DNA of 64,000 nt from Halostella salina. GTDB lineage: Archaea > Halobacteriota > Halobacteria > Halobacteriales > Natronoarchaeaceae. A program made the position numbers and the translations under genes. This document shows, one piece after another, positions 25,106-34,775 of the stretch. Location: the NCBI RefSeq assembly GCF_003675855.1, contig NZ_RCIH01000005.1:248001-312000 (forward strand). The letters are read 5' to 3'. Below the pieces are notes generated by a model. The model made no database searches. It was not told the DNA's origin and was given only the letters and a program-made list of their open reading frames with translations. The number at the start of each line of letters is the position of its first letter. The first letter of the stretch is position 1.

Positions 25106-25330
25106 GTGGCTGTATCGCCTCGTCTCAACGAACAACTCATCGCGGAGAGCGAAACGGCGATCGGGGCAGTCCAAGCCGTGGTTGGCGAGCGGGGCTCGGT
25201 GACGACTGGAGTCGTCAAGGGCGAGCTATCCCGGACGGTCCTCGAACACGCAGACGACCACTACTTTGATATGACCGCGATGTGGCGCACGGTCGAACGC
25301 GACCGAATCGCTATATTGCGGGAACCGTGA
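25106..25330 (+). CDS. Hypothetical small protein in the lower-GC patch
   Basis: From a GTG at 25106 (an ATG at 25085 is also in frame), about 74 codons: VAVSPRLNEQLIAESETAIG, VVKGELSRTVLEHADDHYF and DMTAMWRTVERDRIAILREP. The composition is protein-like (balanced acidic/basic, no low complexity), but I recognise no family and the start is unsure. TTTATAAT at 25089-25096 could be a TATA box, but it lies too close to the GTG for a leaderless start there. It could be a fragment left by rearrangement. Confidence 0.4.
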   Translation: MAVSPRLNEQLIAESETAIGAVQAVVGERGSVTTGVVKGELSRTVLEHADDHYFDMTAMWRTVERDRIAILREP

Positions 25331-25499
25331 CTGCGCGCGTCGTTTGTCCCGCTGAGGTCCCTGCCCGTACGGTCCGTCCAACTGACCAGAGCCGGGTCGT
25401 GGGAGAGTACGATGAGGACCTCATTCATTCAGATTGTTCCGGTGAACCGCTGGACAGCGTCGTCCACAGCGCGTCACCGGCCAGCGAGGGCACCCGACG

Positions 25500-25506
25500 A
25501 AAAAAA
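25500..25506 (-). terminator. U-tract terminator of acyl-CoA dehydrogenase
   Basis: On the minus strand a run of seven T begins 6 bp past the TAA of the gene at 25513, as archaeal transcription termination requires. The upstream gap 25331-25499 holds no gene I can support. Confidence 0.55.
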
Positions 25507-25512
25507 GTTCGT

Positions 25513-26667
25513 TTAGTACCCCTTACCGAGCAGCTCCCGCGCGATGATGTTCTTCTGGATCTCGGTGGTGCCCTCGTAGATCTGGGTGATCTTCGCGTCG
25601 CGGTAGAGGCGCTCCACGTCGAAGTCGTTGACGTAGCCCGAACCGCCGTGGACCTGCACGGCCTCGTCGGCCACGTCGACGGCCACGTCGGAGGCGTACT
25701 CCTTGGCCATCGAGGCGAGCGCGGTCAGCTGTTCGTCCTCGTTCTCGACGCTCCAGGCGGACTTGTACGTGAGCATCCGCGCGGCCTCGGTCTTGGTGTG
25801 CATCTCGGCGAGCTTGTGCTGGATCGCCTGGAACTCCGAGATGGACTGGCCGAACTGCTCGCGCTCCTGGGCGTACTCCAGCGCGCGCTCGCAGGCACCC
25901 TTGGCGATGCCGACGCCCTGCGCGGCGACCATCGTGCGCGTCTCGTCGAAGAACTGCATCAGCTGGAGGAAGCCCGCACCGCGGGTGCCGACGAGGTTCT
26001 CCTCGGGCACGCGCACGTCGTCGAAGATGAGTTCGGCGGTGTCGCTGGCGCGGATGCCGAGCTTGCCGGTGATCTTGTCGGCCTCGAACCCGTCGCGGTC
26101 CGATTCGACGACGATCTGGGAGAAGCCGGAGTAGCGGTCGGCGGCGTCGGGGTCGGTCTTGCAGAGCACGACGTAGTAGTCGCCGACGCTGCCGTTGGTG
26201 ATCCACATCTTGTTGCCGTTGATCACCCACTCGTCGCCGTCCTTCTCGGCGCGCGTGGAAACGGAGGACACGTCGCTGCCCACGTCGGGTTCGCTGATCG
26301 CCGCGCCCATGATGGCGTCGCCGCGGGCGACGGGTTCGAGGAAGCGCTCCTTCTGCTCCTCCGTGCCGTACTCCATGATGGCGTCGCCGCCGAACGACGC
26401 GCTGGTGATGGAAAGCCCGATACCGGGGTCGACCGCGAACAGCTCCTCGACGATGATCGCCGTTTCGAGCGGCGAGTAGCCCGCGCCGCCGTACTCGATG
26501 GGGATGTTCGCGCCGGTCAGGCCCATCTCGGCCGCCTTCTCGACGACTTCGTGAGGGAACTTCTCCTCTTGGTCGTACTCCTTCGCGACCGGTTCGACCT
26601 CGTTCTCCGCGAAGCGGCGCACCTCGTCGCGGATCGCCTGTTGTTCGTCGGACAGTGAGAAGTCCAT
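25513..26667 (-). CDS. Acyl-CoA dehydrogenase
   Basis: A 384-residue flavoenzyme that introduces the 2,3-double bond in acyl-CoA, passing electrons to ETF. Visible are the N-terminal helical domain ([20 protein letters not shown]), the FAD/substrate beta domain ([29 protein letters not shown]) and the C-terminal helical domain with the catalytic Glu of [18 protein letters not shown] chose the ATG at 26667 over that at 26682 because it begins directly at the family sequence and lies about 23 bp after TTTATTATT (leaderless). It is divergent from the 3-hydroxyacyl-CoA dehydrogenase fusion. Confidence 0.93.
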   Translation of the reverse strand: MDFSLSDEQQAIRDEVRRFAENEVEPVAKEYDQEEKFPHEVVEKAAEMGLTGANIPIEYGGAGYSPLETAIIVEELFAVDPGIGLSITSASFGGDAIMEYGTEEQKERFLEPVARGDAIMGAAISEPDVGSDVSSVSTRAEKDGDEWVINGNKMWITNGSVGDYYVVLCKTDPDAADRYSGFSQIVVESDRDGFEADKITGKLGIRASDTAELIFDDVRVPEENLVGTRGAGFLQLMQFFDETRTMVAAQGVGIAKGACERALEYAQEREQFGQSISEFQAIQHKLAEMHTKTEAARMLTYKSAWSVENEDEQLTALASMAKEYASDVAVDVADEAVQVHGGSGYVNDFDVERLYRDAKITQIYEGTTEIQKNIIARELLGKGY

Positions 26668-26685
26668 GCGATCCAATTCCATACT

Positions 26686-26694
26686 CAATAATAA
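26686..26694 (-). promoter_or_regulatory. TATA box of acyl-CoA dehydrogenase
   Basis: The minus strand reads TTTATTATT, about 23 bp ahead of the chosen ATG at 26667. That fits a leaderless transcript and decides the start. Confidence 0.6.
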
Positions 26695-26714
26695 AGACCT
26701 TTGTAACCCGAAGT

Positions 26715-26731
26715 AAACTTGAATCGAGTTT
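26715..26731. promoter_or_regulatory. 17-bp palindrome between divergent beta-oxidation genes
   Basis: AAACTTGA-A-TCGAGTTT matches its own complement at 7 of 8 arm positions. It is flanked by direct copies of TGTAAC (26702-26707 and 26731-26736). Its position, about 20 bp behind the TATA box of the leftward gene and 50 bp before the rightward ATG, suits an operator controlling both genes. The binding protein is unknown. Confidence 0.5.
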
Positions 26732-26782
26732 GTAACGGCGACGAGGGAAACGTTGAAACCACTCGCAGGTGAGAGATAGCGT

Positions 26783-28759
26783 ATGGAGATCGACGATATC
26801 AACCGCATCGCAGTTCTCGGCGCGGGGAACATGGGCCACGGCATCGCGGAAGTGGCTGCCCTCGCGGGGTACGAGGTGAACCTGCGGGACATCAAAGAGG
26901 AGTTCGTCCAGAACGGGTACGAGCAGATCGAGTGGAGCGTCAACAAGCTAGAGGAGAAAGAGCAGATCGGCGAGGGCGAGGCCGACGCCGCGCTCGACCG
27001 CATCACGCCGCTGGTCGACGTCGAGGAGGCCGTCGGTGACGTCGATTTCGTCATCGAGGCGGTTCCCGAGAAGATGGAGATCAAGCGCGACGTGTACGAG
27101 GAGGTCGAGGAACACGCCCCCGACCACGCCGTGTTCGCAACGAACACGTCGAGCCTCTCGATCACGGATCTGGCCGAGGTCACCGACCGGGAGGAGCGGT
27201 TCTGCGGGATGCACTTCTTCAACCCGCCGGTGCGGATGCAGCTGGTCGAGGTCATCTCCGGCGCGAACACCGCCGACGAGACGCTCGACCTCACCGAGGA
27301 CCTCGCGGAGGACTTCGGCAAGACGCCGGTCCGCGTCCGCAAGGACAGCCCCGGCTTCGTCGTCAACCGGATCCTCGTCCCGCTGATGAACGAGGCGTGC
27401 TGGCTCGTCGACGAGGGCGAGGCGACCATCGAGGAGATAGACAGCACGACGAAGTACGAGATCGGCCTGCCGATGGGGAGCTTCGAACTGGGCGACCAGG
27501 TCGGCAACGACGTGAGCTACCACGTGCTGGAGTACATGCACGAGGTGCTGGGCGACGCCTACGAGCCCGCGCCGCTGCTGGCCGAGAAGGTCGAGAACGA
27601 CGAACTCGGCAAGAAAACCGGAAAGGGGTTCTACGACTACGAGGACGGCGACGGCGCGGAGGTGCCGACCGACGCCGGCCGCGAGGACGTGGAGCACCGC
27701 CTGCTCGCCGTGATGGCGAACGAGGTGGCCCACCTCGTCGGCGACGACGTGGCCGACCCCGCCGCGATCGACGAGGCCGTGATGCTCGGCGCTGGCTTCC
27801 CCGAGGGGCCAGCGAAGATGGCCGACGACGCCGGGCTCGCCGACCTCCTCGACGAACTGGAGACGGCCCACGAGGAGACCGGCGCGGCGCGCTACGAGCC
27901 CGCCGACTACCTCCGCGAGGCCGCCGACGAGGGCGGGTTCCACGGCGGCGACGACGAGGGGGGCGACGCGTACGACTTCGAGACGCTGGACGTGGAGGTC
28001 ACCGACGACATGGTCGGGCACATCACGCTCGACCGCCCCCACCGGATGAACACGATCAGCGACGACCTGATTGCCGACCTCGACGACGCCATCGACGAGC
28101 TGGCGGCCGACGACGACGCCCGCGCGATCCTCCTGACCGGCGCTGGCGAGAAGGCGTTCTCCGCAGGTGCGGACGTTCAGAGCATGGCCGGCTCCGGCGC
28201 GGACCCGGTGAAGGTGACCGAGCTCTCCCGCGCGGGCCAGCAGACGTTCGGCCGGCTGGAGTCCTGTGACATGCCCGTGATCGCCGGCATCGACGGCTAC
28301 TGTCTCGGCGGCGGCATGGAACTGGCGACCTGTGCGGACATGCGCGTCGCCAGCGAGCGCTCCGAGCTCGGCCAGCCCGAGCACAACCTCGGCCTGATCC
28401 CCGGCTGGGGCGGCACCCAGCGCCTCCCGGAGATCGTCGGCGAGGGCCGCGCCAAGGAGATCATCTTCACCGCGGACCGCTTCGACCCCGAGACGATGGC
28501 CGACTACGGCTTCATCAACGAGGTCGTCCCGAACGACGAACTCGAAGACGCCGCCTACGAACTCGCCGCTGACATGGCCGCAGGACCGCCGATCGCCCAG
28601 CGCTACACGAAGCGCGCGATGCTCGCGGGCCGCGACGATACCACGGCCGGGCTGGAGGTCGAGAACCAGGCGTTCGGCCAGCTCGCCTCCACGGACGACC
28701 TGATGGAGGGCCTCACCGCCTTCATGGGCGACGAGGAGCCGGAGTTCGAGGGCAAGTAG
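26783..28759 (+). CDS. 3-hydroxyacyl-CoA dehydrogenase / enoyl-CoA hydratase fusion
   Basis: A 658-residue bifunctional beta-oxidation enzyme. The N-terminal half is an NAD-dependent 3-hydroxyacyl-CoA dehydrogenase: Rossmann motif [14 protein letters not shown] (residues 11-24), the catalytic His region [17 protein letters not shown] near 146 and a helical domain ending around 370. After an acidic linker, a crotonase domain starts near 405 ([15 protein letters not shown]), with the oxyanion-hole [14 protein letters not shown] and [15 protein letters not shown]. This order (dehydrogenase first, hydratase second) is the reverse of bacterial FadB and usual for archaea. It acts directly after the acyl-CoA dehydrogenase divergent to it. 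Confidence 0.95.
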   Translation: MEIDDINRIAVLGAGNMGHGIAEVAALAGYEVNLRDIKEEFVQNGYEQIEWSVNKLEEKEQIGEGEADAALDRITPLVDVEEAVGDVDFVIEAVPEKMEIKRDVYEEVEEHAPDHAVFATNTSSLSITDLAEVTDREERFCGMHFFNPPVRMQLVEVISGANTADETLDLTEDLAEDFGKTPVRVRKDSPGFVVNRILVPLMNEACWLVDEGEATIEEIDSTTKYEIGLPMGSFELGDQVGNDVSYHVLEYMHEVLGDAYEPAPLLAEKVENDELGKKTGKGFYDYEDGDGAEVPTDAGREDVEHRLLAVMANEVAHLVGDDVADPAAIDEAVMLGAGFPEGPAKMADDAGLADLLDELETAHEETGAARYEPADYLREAADEGGFHGGDDEGGDAYDFETLDVEVTDDMVGHITLDRPHRMNTISDDLIADLDDAIDELAADDDARAILLTGAGEKAFSAGADVQSMAGSGADPVKVTELSRAGQQTFGRLESCDMPVIAGIDGYCLGGGMELATCADMRVASERSELGQPEHNLGLIPGWGGTQRLPEIVGEGRAKEIIFTADRFDPETMADYGFINEVVPNDELEDAAYELAADMAAGPPIAQRYTKRAMLAGRDDTTAGLEVENQAFGQLASTDDLMEGLTAFMGDEEPEFEGK

Positions 28760-28820
28760 CGACGCCGCGAACCGCACCGCTTTCTCCACCTTTTTCCCCG
28801 CCGCTTGCGGACTTCCGGCA

Positions 28821-29714
28821 GTGACCGACACACGCTACTGGGGCGTCGCGCCGGCCGCCGCGGCCGCGCTGTGGGGCGGGATGTACGTCGTCAGCAAGTG
28901 GGGCTTCGCCCGCGTCCCGCCCGTGACGCTCGCCTTTCTCCGGGTCGCGCTGGCAGCGGTCGCGCTGCTTGTCGTGGTGCGCGCGACGAAGCCGGCGCGG
29001 TCGTTCTCCCGGCGGGACTGGCTCGATTTCGCCCACCTCGGCCTCTGGGTGGCGGTGACGCTGGTCACCCAGTTCGTCGGGACGGACCTGACGAACGCGA
29101 GTCAGGGGTCGCTGCTGACCGTGCTGACGCCGGTGTTTACCCTCGGGCTGGGCGTCGCGTTCCACGGCGAGCGCCTCACCGGACGGAAGGTCGGCGGGAT
29201 GGCGCTGGCCGCGGCGGGCACCGTGGTCGTCCTCGCCGGGCAGTACGACCTGACGGCGCTCGCGGAGGGGAGCCTCGCCGGCGTCTCACTGCTCCTGCTC
29301 GCCAGCCTCGGCTGGGCGGCCTACACCGTCGCGGGCAAGCGCCTCGTGCGGACCTACTCGGCGCTGGAGGCGGCGACGTACTCGACGGCGCTCTCCGTCC
29401 CGCTGATCGCGGTGCTGGTGCCCGTCGAGGCGGCGACGACCGGCGCGTCGCTCGCCGCAGTCCCGCTCACACCCGCCGTCGTCGCCGCGGTGCTCTACCT
29501 CGGACTGTTCAGCACCGCGGCCGCGTGGTACCTCTGGTACAGCGGGCTGGCGCACGCCGACGCCGGATCGGTCGCAGTCTTCTTCTTCGCACAGCCGGTC
29601 GTCGGAGCCGCGCTCGGCGCGCTCCTGCTCGGCGAGTCGCTGGGGGCGGGCTACGTCATCGGCGGCGCGGTGATGGCTGGTGGCATCTACATCGTGTCGA
29701 CGGCGCGGGCGTGA
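28821..29714 (+). CDS. EamA/DMT-family transporter
   Basis: A 297-residue integral membrane protein with two EamA repeats and about ten hydrophobic helices, for example APAAAAALWGGMYVVSKWGF, VALLVVVRATKP and VAVFFFAQPVVGAALGALLL. The family exports or imports small metabolites; the substrate is unknown. The GTG at 28821 starts directly at the first helix (MTDTRYWGVAPAAAA); no better ATG exists nearby. It follows the beta-oxidation fusion by 61 bp on the same strand, without an obvious functional tie. Confidence 0.88.
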   Translation: MTDTRYWGVAPAAAAALWGGMYVVSKWGFARVPPVTLAFLRVALAAVALLVVVRATKPARSFSRRDWLDFAHLGLWVAVTLVTQFVGTDLTNASQGSLLTVLTPVFTLGLGVAFHGERLTGRKVGGMALAAAGTVVVLAGQYDLTALAEGSLAGVSLLLLASLGWAAYTVAGKRLVRTYSALEAATYSTALSVPLIAVLVPVEAATTGASLAAVPLTPAVVAAVLYLGLFSTAAAWYLWYSGLAHADAGSVAVFFFAQPVVGAALGALLLGESLGAGYVIGGAVMAGGIYIVSTARA

Positions 29715-29775
29715 CGGCCGGCGAAACCGTTCGCTTCACCAATGTTTTTCCCGAGGCCGTCGCATTCATCCCGGC

Positions 29776-30537
29776 ATGGCGACGTCACGATCCACGATAC
29801 GCGGCACGGTTCGCGGGATGGGGACGCGGGCGAACCCGGCGTTCGCCGTCGGTGCGGTCGCGGTACCCCTGGCGGTGCTTGCGTACGCGGTCCTCGCGCC
29901 CGCACCGGTACAGATACACACCTACGCTCACGTCATGGCGGGCGTGCTCTGGACTGGCACGGACCTGTTCATGGCGCTCGTGCTCGGCCCCGTGCTCGGC
30001 GGGCTCTCCGTCGAGGAACGGGCGAGCGTCTTCGAGCGGTTCACGCCGAAGATGACGTTTCTGATGCCGGCGCTCGCGCTGGTGACCATCGCGGGCGGGA
30101 TCACGCTGGCCGAGCGGCTCGGGTACTTCCCGCACGCCGACCCGTGGCTGGCGCTGTTCACGGCCGCGAGCCTCGTCCCCGCCGTCCTCCTGATCGGCCG
30201 GCAGTTCGGCGCGTTCCGCGACCGGCGCTGGCAGGCGGCGTTCGGGGTCGTCGCCGTCGGGAGCGCGGCCTGGCTCGCGCTGACGCTCCCCGACTTCGCG
30301 ATGACGCGGCCCGTGATCGTCGTCTCGCTCGGCATCGTGGCGCTGCTGTCCGTGTTGGGCTTCGGCGTGCTCATGCCGGGCGAGGTGCGGATGTACCGCG
30401 AGATGACCTCGGCCGACCCGGACCCGAACGTCATCAGCCGGATCGGGATGCGCAACGCGAAGCTCTCCGGCGTGCAGGGCGCGCTCCAGCTGGCCGTCAT
30501 CGCGGCGATGGTGTACCTGCGCTGGGGCGGGTTCTGA
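29776..30537 (+). CDS. Multi-span membrane protein, CopD/DUF2269-like
   Basis: From the ATG at 29776, 253 residues with about seven membrane helices (FAVGAVAVPLAVLAYAVLAP; THVMAGVLWTGTDLFMALVL-like; LMPALALVTIAGGITLAERL; VIVVSLGIVALLSVLGFGVL; LQLAVIAAMVYLRW). The conserved look of HVMAGVLWTGTDLF recalls the CopD/DUF2269 group, in which His residues within helices may bind haem. This assignment is tentative. An alternative start, ATG 29818, would drop 14 basic residues. Function unknown. Confidence 0.75.
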   Translation: MATSRSTIRGTVRGMGTRANPAFAVGAVAVPLAVLAYAVLAPAPVQIHTYAHVMAGVLWTGTDLFMALVLGPVLGGLSVEERASVFERFTPKMTFLMPALALVTIAGGITLAERLGYFPHADPWLALFTAASLVPAVLLIGRQFGAFRDRRWQAAFGVVAVGSAAWLALTLPDFAMTRPVIVVSLGIVALLSVLGFGVLMPGEVRMYREMTSADPDPNVISRIGMRNAKLSGVQGALQLAVIAAMVYLRWGGF

Positions 30538-30605
30538 CGCGGATCGCGTCGCCGACCGCGGCGCGCCGCGACGGCGTTTTGCCGCCGCGGTCCCTACGCC
30601 CGGCC

Positions 30606-31034
30606 ATGTACACCGGGAAGACGGAACGGCCGTGCTGTCTCTGTGACGACCCCGATATCCACACCCGGATCGACATCTTCCCGCGCGCCGTCCAGTTGCT
30701 GAAACACTCCGACCCCATCGCCTGGCGCGACATCGTCGGCGAGGTGTCGCTCTACTTCTGCGAGGACGACTGGGAGACGGTCCGGGACCTCGTGCTGGAG
30801 ACGGGGATGAGCCCACTGCCCCGGTGCAACGTCGCCCGGGCCTCCTTCGACCTCCGCGAGGACTTCGAGGCGCTGCTCAACGAGACGCGGGACGAACCGG
30901 ACCAGCGCCCCCTCGAACGGGAGTTCCGCGAGCGAAGCGAGGCCACCCTCGCCTCGCCCGACGAGGCCGAAGAGCGGGACCTCGTCGAGGCCCGCGTCGT
31001 CCGCTGGGCGCTGGCCGACCTCGACGACCGGTGA
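30606..31034 (+). CDS. Small Cys-containing protein, function unknown
   Basis: 142 residues from the ATG at 30606. Cys residues cluster at the N-terminus (RPCCLCDDPD) with later Cys in YFCEDDWE and PRCNVA, so a metal site is possible, with His-19 and His-35 as further ligand candidates. The rest is acidic and helical (SFDLREDFEALLNE; AEERDLVEARVVRWALADL). I do not recognise the family. It is in line with the DICT protein downstream (50 bp gap). Confidence 0.7.
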   Translation: MYTGKTERPCCLCDDPDIHTRIDIFPRAVQLLKHSDPIAWRDIVGEVSLYFCEDDWETVRDLVLETGMSPLPRCNVARASFDLREDFEALLNETRDEPDQRPLEREFRERSEATLASPDEAEERDLVEARVVRWALADLDDR

Positions 31035-31084
31035 CCGCACACCCGCGTCAGTTTCTTACCGGTCGGGGTGATACCCACGCCCGA

Positions 31085-31819
31085 ATGAGCCTGCGGGACG
31101 TGATCGCCGACGTGGAGTCTCAGCGAAAGACGCTGACGGTGTTCAACCCGGCTCCGGATAGCGCCGTCGAGAGCGACCTCCGCTCGTACTTCGCGGACCG
31201 GAACGTCGAGATCCGAACCGAGGAGACCGACACCGGCCGCCCTGCCGGCTTCGCCGTCCTCTACCGCGATGAGACGTTCCTGACCGCCACCTCGACCGAC
31301 GCGCTGCGGGAGCTGATGGACGACCTGCCGTCGAACGACGGCGACCTCGGCGTCGACGCCGCCGCCCACGCCGACGTGCTCCGTCACCTCCGGGAGACGA
31401 CGTTTACGTCGTACAGCATCCGGCGGATGGTCGCCGCCTCCCGGGAGATCGAGGACCGCGCGTGGCGCGTCGGCGACGGCCGCCTCTACGCCGGCTTCCA
31501 GTACGTCTCGACGCTCGACGGGCAGTCGGACGTGTACCGCGACCTCGCCGAGCGCCCGCTCGACGTGCACGTGTACGCGACCCCGGACGAGGACCCGCCG
31601 GAACTGACCGGCGTCACGGTCCACGCGGAGGACGACCCCGAGATAGAGCGGTCGTGGTTCGTCGTGTTCGACGGTGCCGGCTCGGACGACCGGAAATGCG
31701 CTCTGCTGGCCGAGGAGCGCGGCGACCGCGAGTTCTACGGCTTCTGGACGTACGACCCGCCGGTCGTCGACCGGATCGTCGACCACCTGAAGCGCCGGTA
31801 CGGCCGAGTGTCCCAGTGA
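31085..31819 (+). CDS. DICT-domain sensory protein
   Basis: 244 residues from the ATG at 31085. The N-terminus MSLRDVIADVESQRKTLTVF is typical of haloarchaeal DICT proteins. The DICT-type core runs to the end (SYSIRRMVAASREIEDRAWR; LYAGFQYVSTLDGQSDVYRD; RSWFVVFDGAGSDDRKCALL). DICT domains are thought to sense signals and act with two-component or cyclic-dinucleotide proteins. It lies 150 bp before a HalX response regulator and two histidine kinases, so a signalling role fits. Confidence 0.82.
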   Translation: MSLRDVIADVESQRKTLTVFNPAPDSAVESDLRSYFADRNVEIRTEETDTGRPAGFAVLYRDETFLTATSTDALRELMDDLPSNDGDLGVDAAAHADVLRHLRETTFTSYSIRRMVAASREIEDRAWRVGDGRLYAGFQYVSTLDGQSDVYRDLAERPLDVHVYATPDEDPPELTGVTVHAEDDPEIERSWFVVFDGAGSDDRKCALLAEERGDREFYGFWTYDPPVVDRIVDHLKRRYGRVSQ

Positions 31820-31969
31820 GACTGGCACACGACGCGCGATGTCCCGAACCGGGGGAGGTCCCCTCACCGATACCGGCACTGACCCGAGGACCGGGGTTCC
31901 GGGCCACGGGGTTTATCACCTCCTGCCCCAATTGCTGAAATAACCGACCCAAACGGGTCCCGACTGAAC

Positions 31970-32542
31970 ATGTCCGATGACCCACCAGAAGTACTCGTCG
32001 TCGACGACGAATCGAGACTCGCAGACCTGTTCGCCGCGTGGCTCGGCAGCGAGTGGTCCGTCGATACGGCATACGACGGTGAGACGGCGCTCGACAAGAT
32101 GGCTGACTCGGTCGAAGTCGTGTTGCTCGACCGACGCATGCCGGGGTTGTCCGGCGACGAAGTGCTCGAACGCATCCGAGAGCAGGGCTACGACTGCCGC
32201 GTGATCATGGTGACGGCGGTCGACCCCGACTTCGACATCATCGAGATGGGGTTCGACGACTACCTCGTCAAACCCGTCTCGAAGGACGACCTCCTCGACA
32301 TCGCGGACCGGATGGTCACCCGGTCGGAGTACGCGGAGGTGACACAGCGGTACTACGCGCTGAGTTCGAAGAAGGCCCTGCTGGAGTCCGAGAAATCCGA
32401 GCGTGAACTCGCCGACAGCGAGGAGTATCAGGAGCTGTGCGAGCGCGCCGAGGAACTCGAGAGCGAGGTCGACGAGACGACGGCCGAGCTATCGGACCAC
32501 GACGACTTCGTCGGCGCGTTCCAGGACCTGCCCGACGAGTGA
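31970..32542 (+). CDS. HalX-domain response regulator
   Basis: 190 residues. Residues 8-120 are a receiver domain with acidic pocket Asp12/Asp13, phosphoacceptor Asp54 (VVLLDRRMPGLSG), the conserved Thr in MVTAVDP and Lys in VKPVSKDD. The C-terminal 70 residues form the HalX helical domain (YYALSSKKALLESEKSEREL), found in haloarchaea and lacking a DNA-binding fold. It converges on a histidine kinase with an 87-bp gap, its best partner candidate. Confidence 0.92.
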   Translation: MSDDPPEVLVVDDESRLADLFAAWLGSEWSVDTAYDGETALDKMADSVEVVLLDRRMPGLSGDEVLERIREQGYDCRVIMVTAVDPDFDIIEMGFDDYLVKPVSKDDLLDIADRMVTRSEYAEVTQRYYALSSKKALLESEKSERELADSEEYQELCERAEELESEVDETTAELSDHDDFVGAFQDLPDE

Positions 32543-32629
32543 GGCCGCCGGCCCCGCCTTCATCGGGATAGTCGACACCGGGCTACCGAGCGTCGCCATC
32601 GCGTTTCCGGGTTCCCGTCCTGACGGTTC

Positions 32630-34579
32630 TCAGACATCCGGTTCGTCCACACCCTCGAACTCGAACCGCGCCCCGCCGCTCTCGCTTTCCGTCGCCGTCA
32701 CCGTCCAGCCGTGGGCGCTCGCTACCTCCCGGACCACCCACAGGCCGAGCCCCAGCCCCTCGTCCGAGGTTGTGAACTCGGAGTCGAAGGCGTGTTCGCG
32801 GACGTGTTCGGGCATCCCTCGGCCGTCGTCGGCGACGTAGAACCCGACTGCCGACGCCCCGCCCCCGTCCCGGATCGGGGCGACGGTGACGCTCACGTCG
32901 CGCCCGCCGTGGTCCACCGAGTTGCGGAACAGGTTCTCCAGCAGGCGCAACAGCCGCGACCGGTCCGCGGCGACCGTCCCCAGTTCGCCGACTGTAAGGT
33001 TCGCGTCCGCGGTGCTGACGTTGCCCCACGCCGTCTCGACGGTCTCCCGGAGGTCGACCGGCTCCGGCTCGGTGACCGTCTGCCCGTGTCGCGCCAGCGC
33101 GAGCACGTCGGCGATGATGTCCTCCATCCGGTCCAGAGCGTCGTCGACGCTGTCTAACTGGTCGGTGTCGCCCTCCTCCCGCGCCAGGTCGACGTACCCC
33201 TGTGCCACCGAGAGGGGGTTCCGGAGGTCGTGGCTCACGATCTCGGCGAACGCCTCCAGCCGCTCGTTCTGCCGGCGGAGTTCCCGTTCCCGGCGCTTCC
33301 GTTCGGTGATGTCGCGGAGCACCCCGACGGTGCCGGTAAAGCGGCCGTCGTCGTCGACCAGGATGGCGATCTGGTTCTCGCAGGGGATCGTCCGACCGTC
33401 CTTCGTGTGGACGGCCATCTCCATGGCGGCGGTGTCGGGTCCGTCCTCGGACAGCAACTCCCGGATCCGGCCCCGGCCGGTCGCCACGTCGTCGTCGTTC
33501 ATGATGATGGAGATGTGCTCGCCGAGCAGCCCCTCCCGGCTGTACGCCGTCATCTCCACCAGCCCGTTGTTGACGGTCATGAAGTGGCCGTCCTCGTCGA
33601 GCGCGTACATCCCGTCGCCGACGGTCTCGACGAGTCGCTCGTACCGGTGTAGCGCCCGGTCCTGCTGTTCGATCCGGCCTTCGAGTGCCATCGACCGGAG
33701 GACGTTCGAGACGCCGCCCGCGATCTCGGTTACGGCGGCCTGCTCCTCGTCCGTGACTTCGTCCGCGTACGCGCCGAGGACCCCGTACCGCTCGTCGTCG
33801 ACCGAAAGCGGGGCCAGAACGGTCGCCGTACAGCCGTGGTCCGCGGCGACGTCCGCCCACGGCACCGCTTCCGGGTGTTCGGTCACGTCCGGAACGGTCG
33901 CCGTCTCCTGTGACCGGAGGACGCACTCGACGAGCGTGTCCGTCCCCGACGAGTCGACGGGGAACGTTCTGGACACCGGCCACCCCTCGACCGCGCTCCC
34001 GGTCACCCAGGGAACGACCTGTCGCTCCCCCTCGTCGTACTCCCCGATCCAGACGAAGGCGAACCGGCCGTCGGCGGTCAGTTGCTCGCACACCGCCCGC
34101 TCGATGTCGATCGGCGACGACGCGTCGACGAGTTCGCGTTTCACCGACAGCACGACCTCGTCGGGCGTTCGCTCCCCCTCGACCGCGGCGACCAGCCGGT
34201 CGATCCCGAGCAGGTCCGCGACGTGTTTCGTGAGCCCGTCGCCGGCGTCGTCTATCGGTCCGTCGAACCCGATGACCTCGGCGATCGTCGTGCCCCGTTC
34301 CCCGTCGATACTGTACTCCGAGAGGATCAACAGCGGGAGCTCCGGATGATGGTCCCGGATCGCCTCCAGGATCGCGGGCGAGTCGGTGACCGTCTCGTCG
34401 TCGGTGACGACGAGGTCGACGGTGTCGGCACCGCCCTCGGTCACGTAGTCGACCGCGGCGTCGAAGCCCGCGGCTGTCAGCACCGTCAGCTGCGAGGACA
34501 CCCCTTCCAGCGATGCCGCCAGGCGCTCGCGTCGCTCCGCATCGTTACACACACAGAGGACGCGGTTTGGGTCTTGCAT
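32630..34579 (-). CDS. Soluble sensor histidine kinase (receiver-like, GAF, PAS, HisKA, HATPase)
   Basis: A 649-residue cytosolic kinase without membrane helices. Residues 1-130 resemble a receiver domain (VLCVCNDAERRERLAASLEG; VDLVVTDDETVTDSP). A GAF domain occupies about 155-305 (IERAVCEQL to EIAGGVSNVL), and a PAS domain about 310-430 (VGDGMYALDEDGHFM, GVLRDITERKRRE). The phosphorylated His is in FAEIVSHDLRNPLSVAQGYV near 450, and the ATPase has VADDGRGMPEHV and GLGLGLWVVREVA. The domain order resembles the Bat-like protein at 6284 up to the output. It is convergent with the HalX regulator. Confidence 0.9.
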   Translation of the reverse strand: MQDPNRVLCVCNDAERRERLAASLEGVSSQLTVLTAAGFDAAVDYVTEGGADTVDLVVTDDETVTDSPAILEAIRDHHPELPLLILSEYSIDGERGTTIAEVIGFDGPIDDAGDGLTKHVADLLGIDRLVAAVEGERTPDEVVLSVKRELVDASSPIDIERAVCEQLTADGRFAFVWIGEYDEGERQVVPWVTGSAVEGWPVSRTFPVDSSGTDTLVECVLRSQETATVPDVTEHPEAVPWADVAADHGCTATVLAPLSVDDERYGVLGAYADEVTDEEQAAVTEIAGGVSNVLRSMALEGRIEQQDRALHRYERLVETVGDGMYALDEDGHFMTVNNGLVEMTAYSREGLLGEHISIIMNDDDVATGRGRIRELLSEDGPDTAAMEMAVHTKDGRTIPCENQIAILVDDDGRFTGTVGVLRDITERKRRERELRRQNERLEAFAEIVSHDLRNPLSVAQGYVDLAREEGDTDQLDSVDDALDRMEDIIADVLALARHGQTVTEPEPVDLRETVETAWGNVSTADANLTVGELGTVAADRSRLLRLLENLFRNSVDHGGRDVSVTVAPIRDGGGASAVGFYVADDGRGMPEHVREHAFDSEFTTSDEGLGLGLWVVREVASAHGWTVTATESESGGARFEFEGVDEPDV

Positions 34580-34775
34580 GAGTTTCAGTTCCGGCGGGTC
34601 GTGCCACCGCCGTCCTGTTGCGACTCCGGGACGGTGACGACGGATACTCGAACGTTTCGAATCCCCGTCAATAAAACGTTTGGCGTCGCTCCGCGATCGC
34701 CGTCGGCTGGCGGTTCGACGATCGCCAGTTATATGCTCCCTGTGTGTGTTAGTAACATTGTCACATTACTCAGCG

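Noticed and set aside
26948-28831. 627-codon open frame antisense to the hydroxyacyl-CoA dehydrogenase fusion
   Set aside because: High-GC shadow of the real gene: it encodes Val/Leu/Arg/His-rich sequence without any domain, while the plus strand gives complete motifs.
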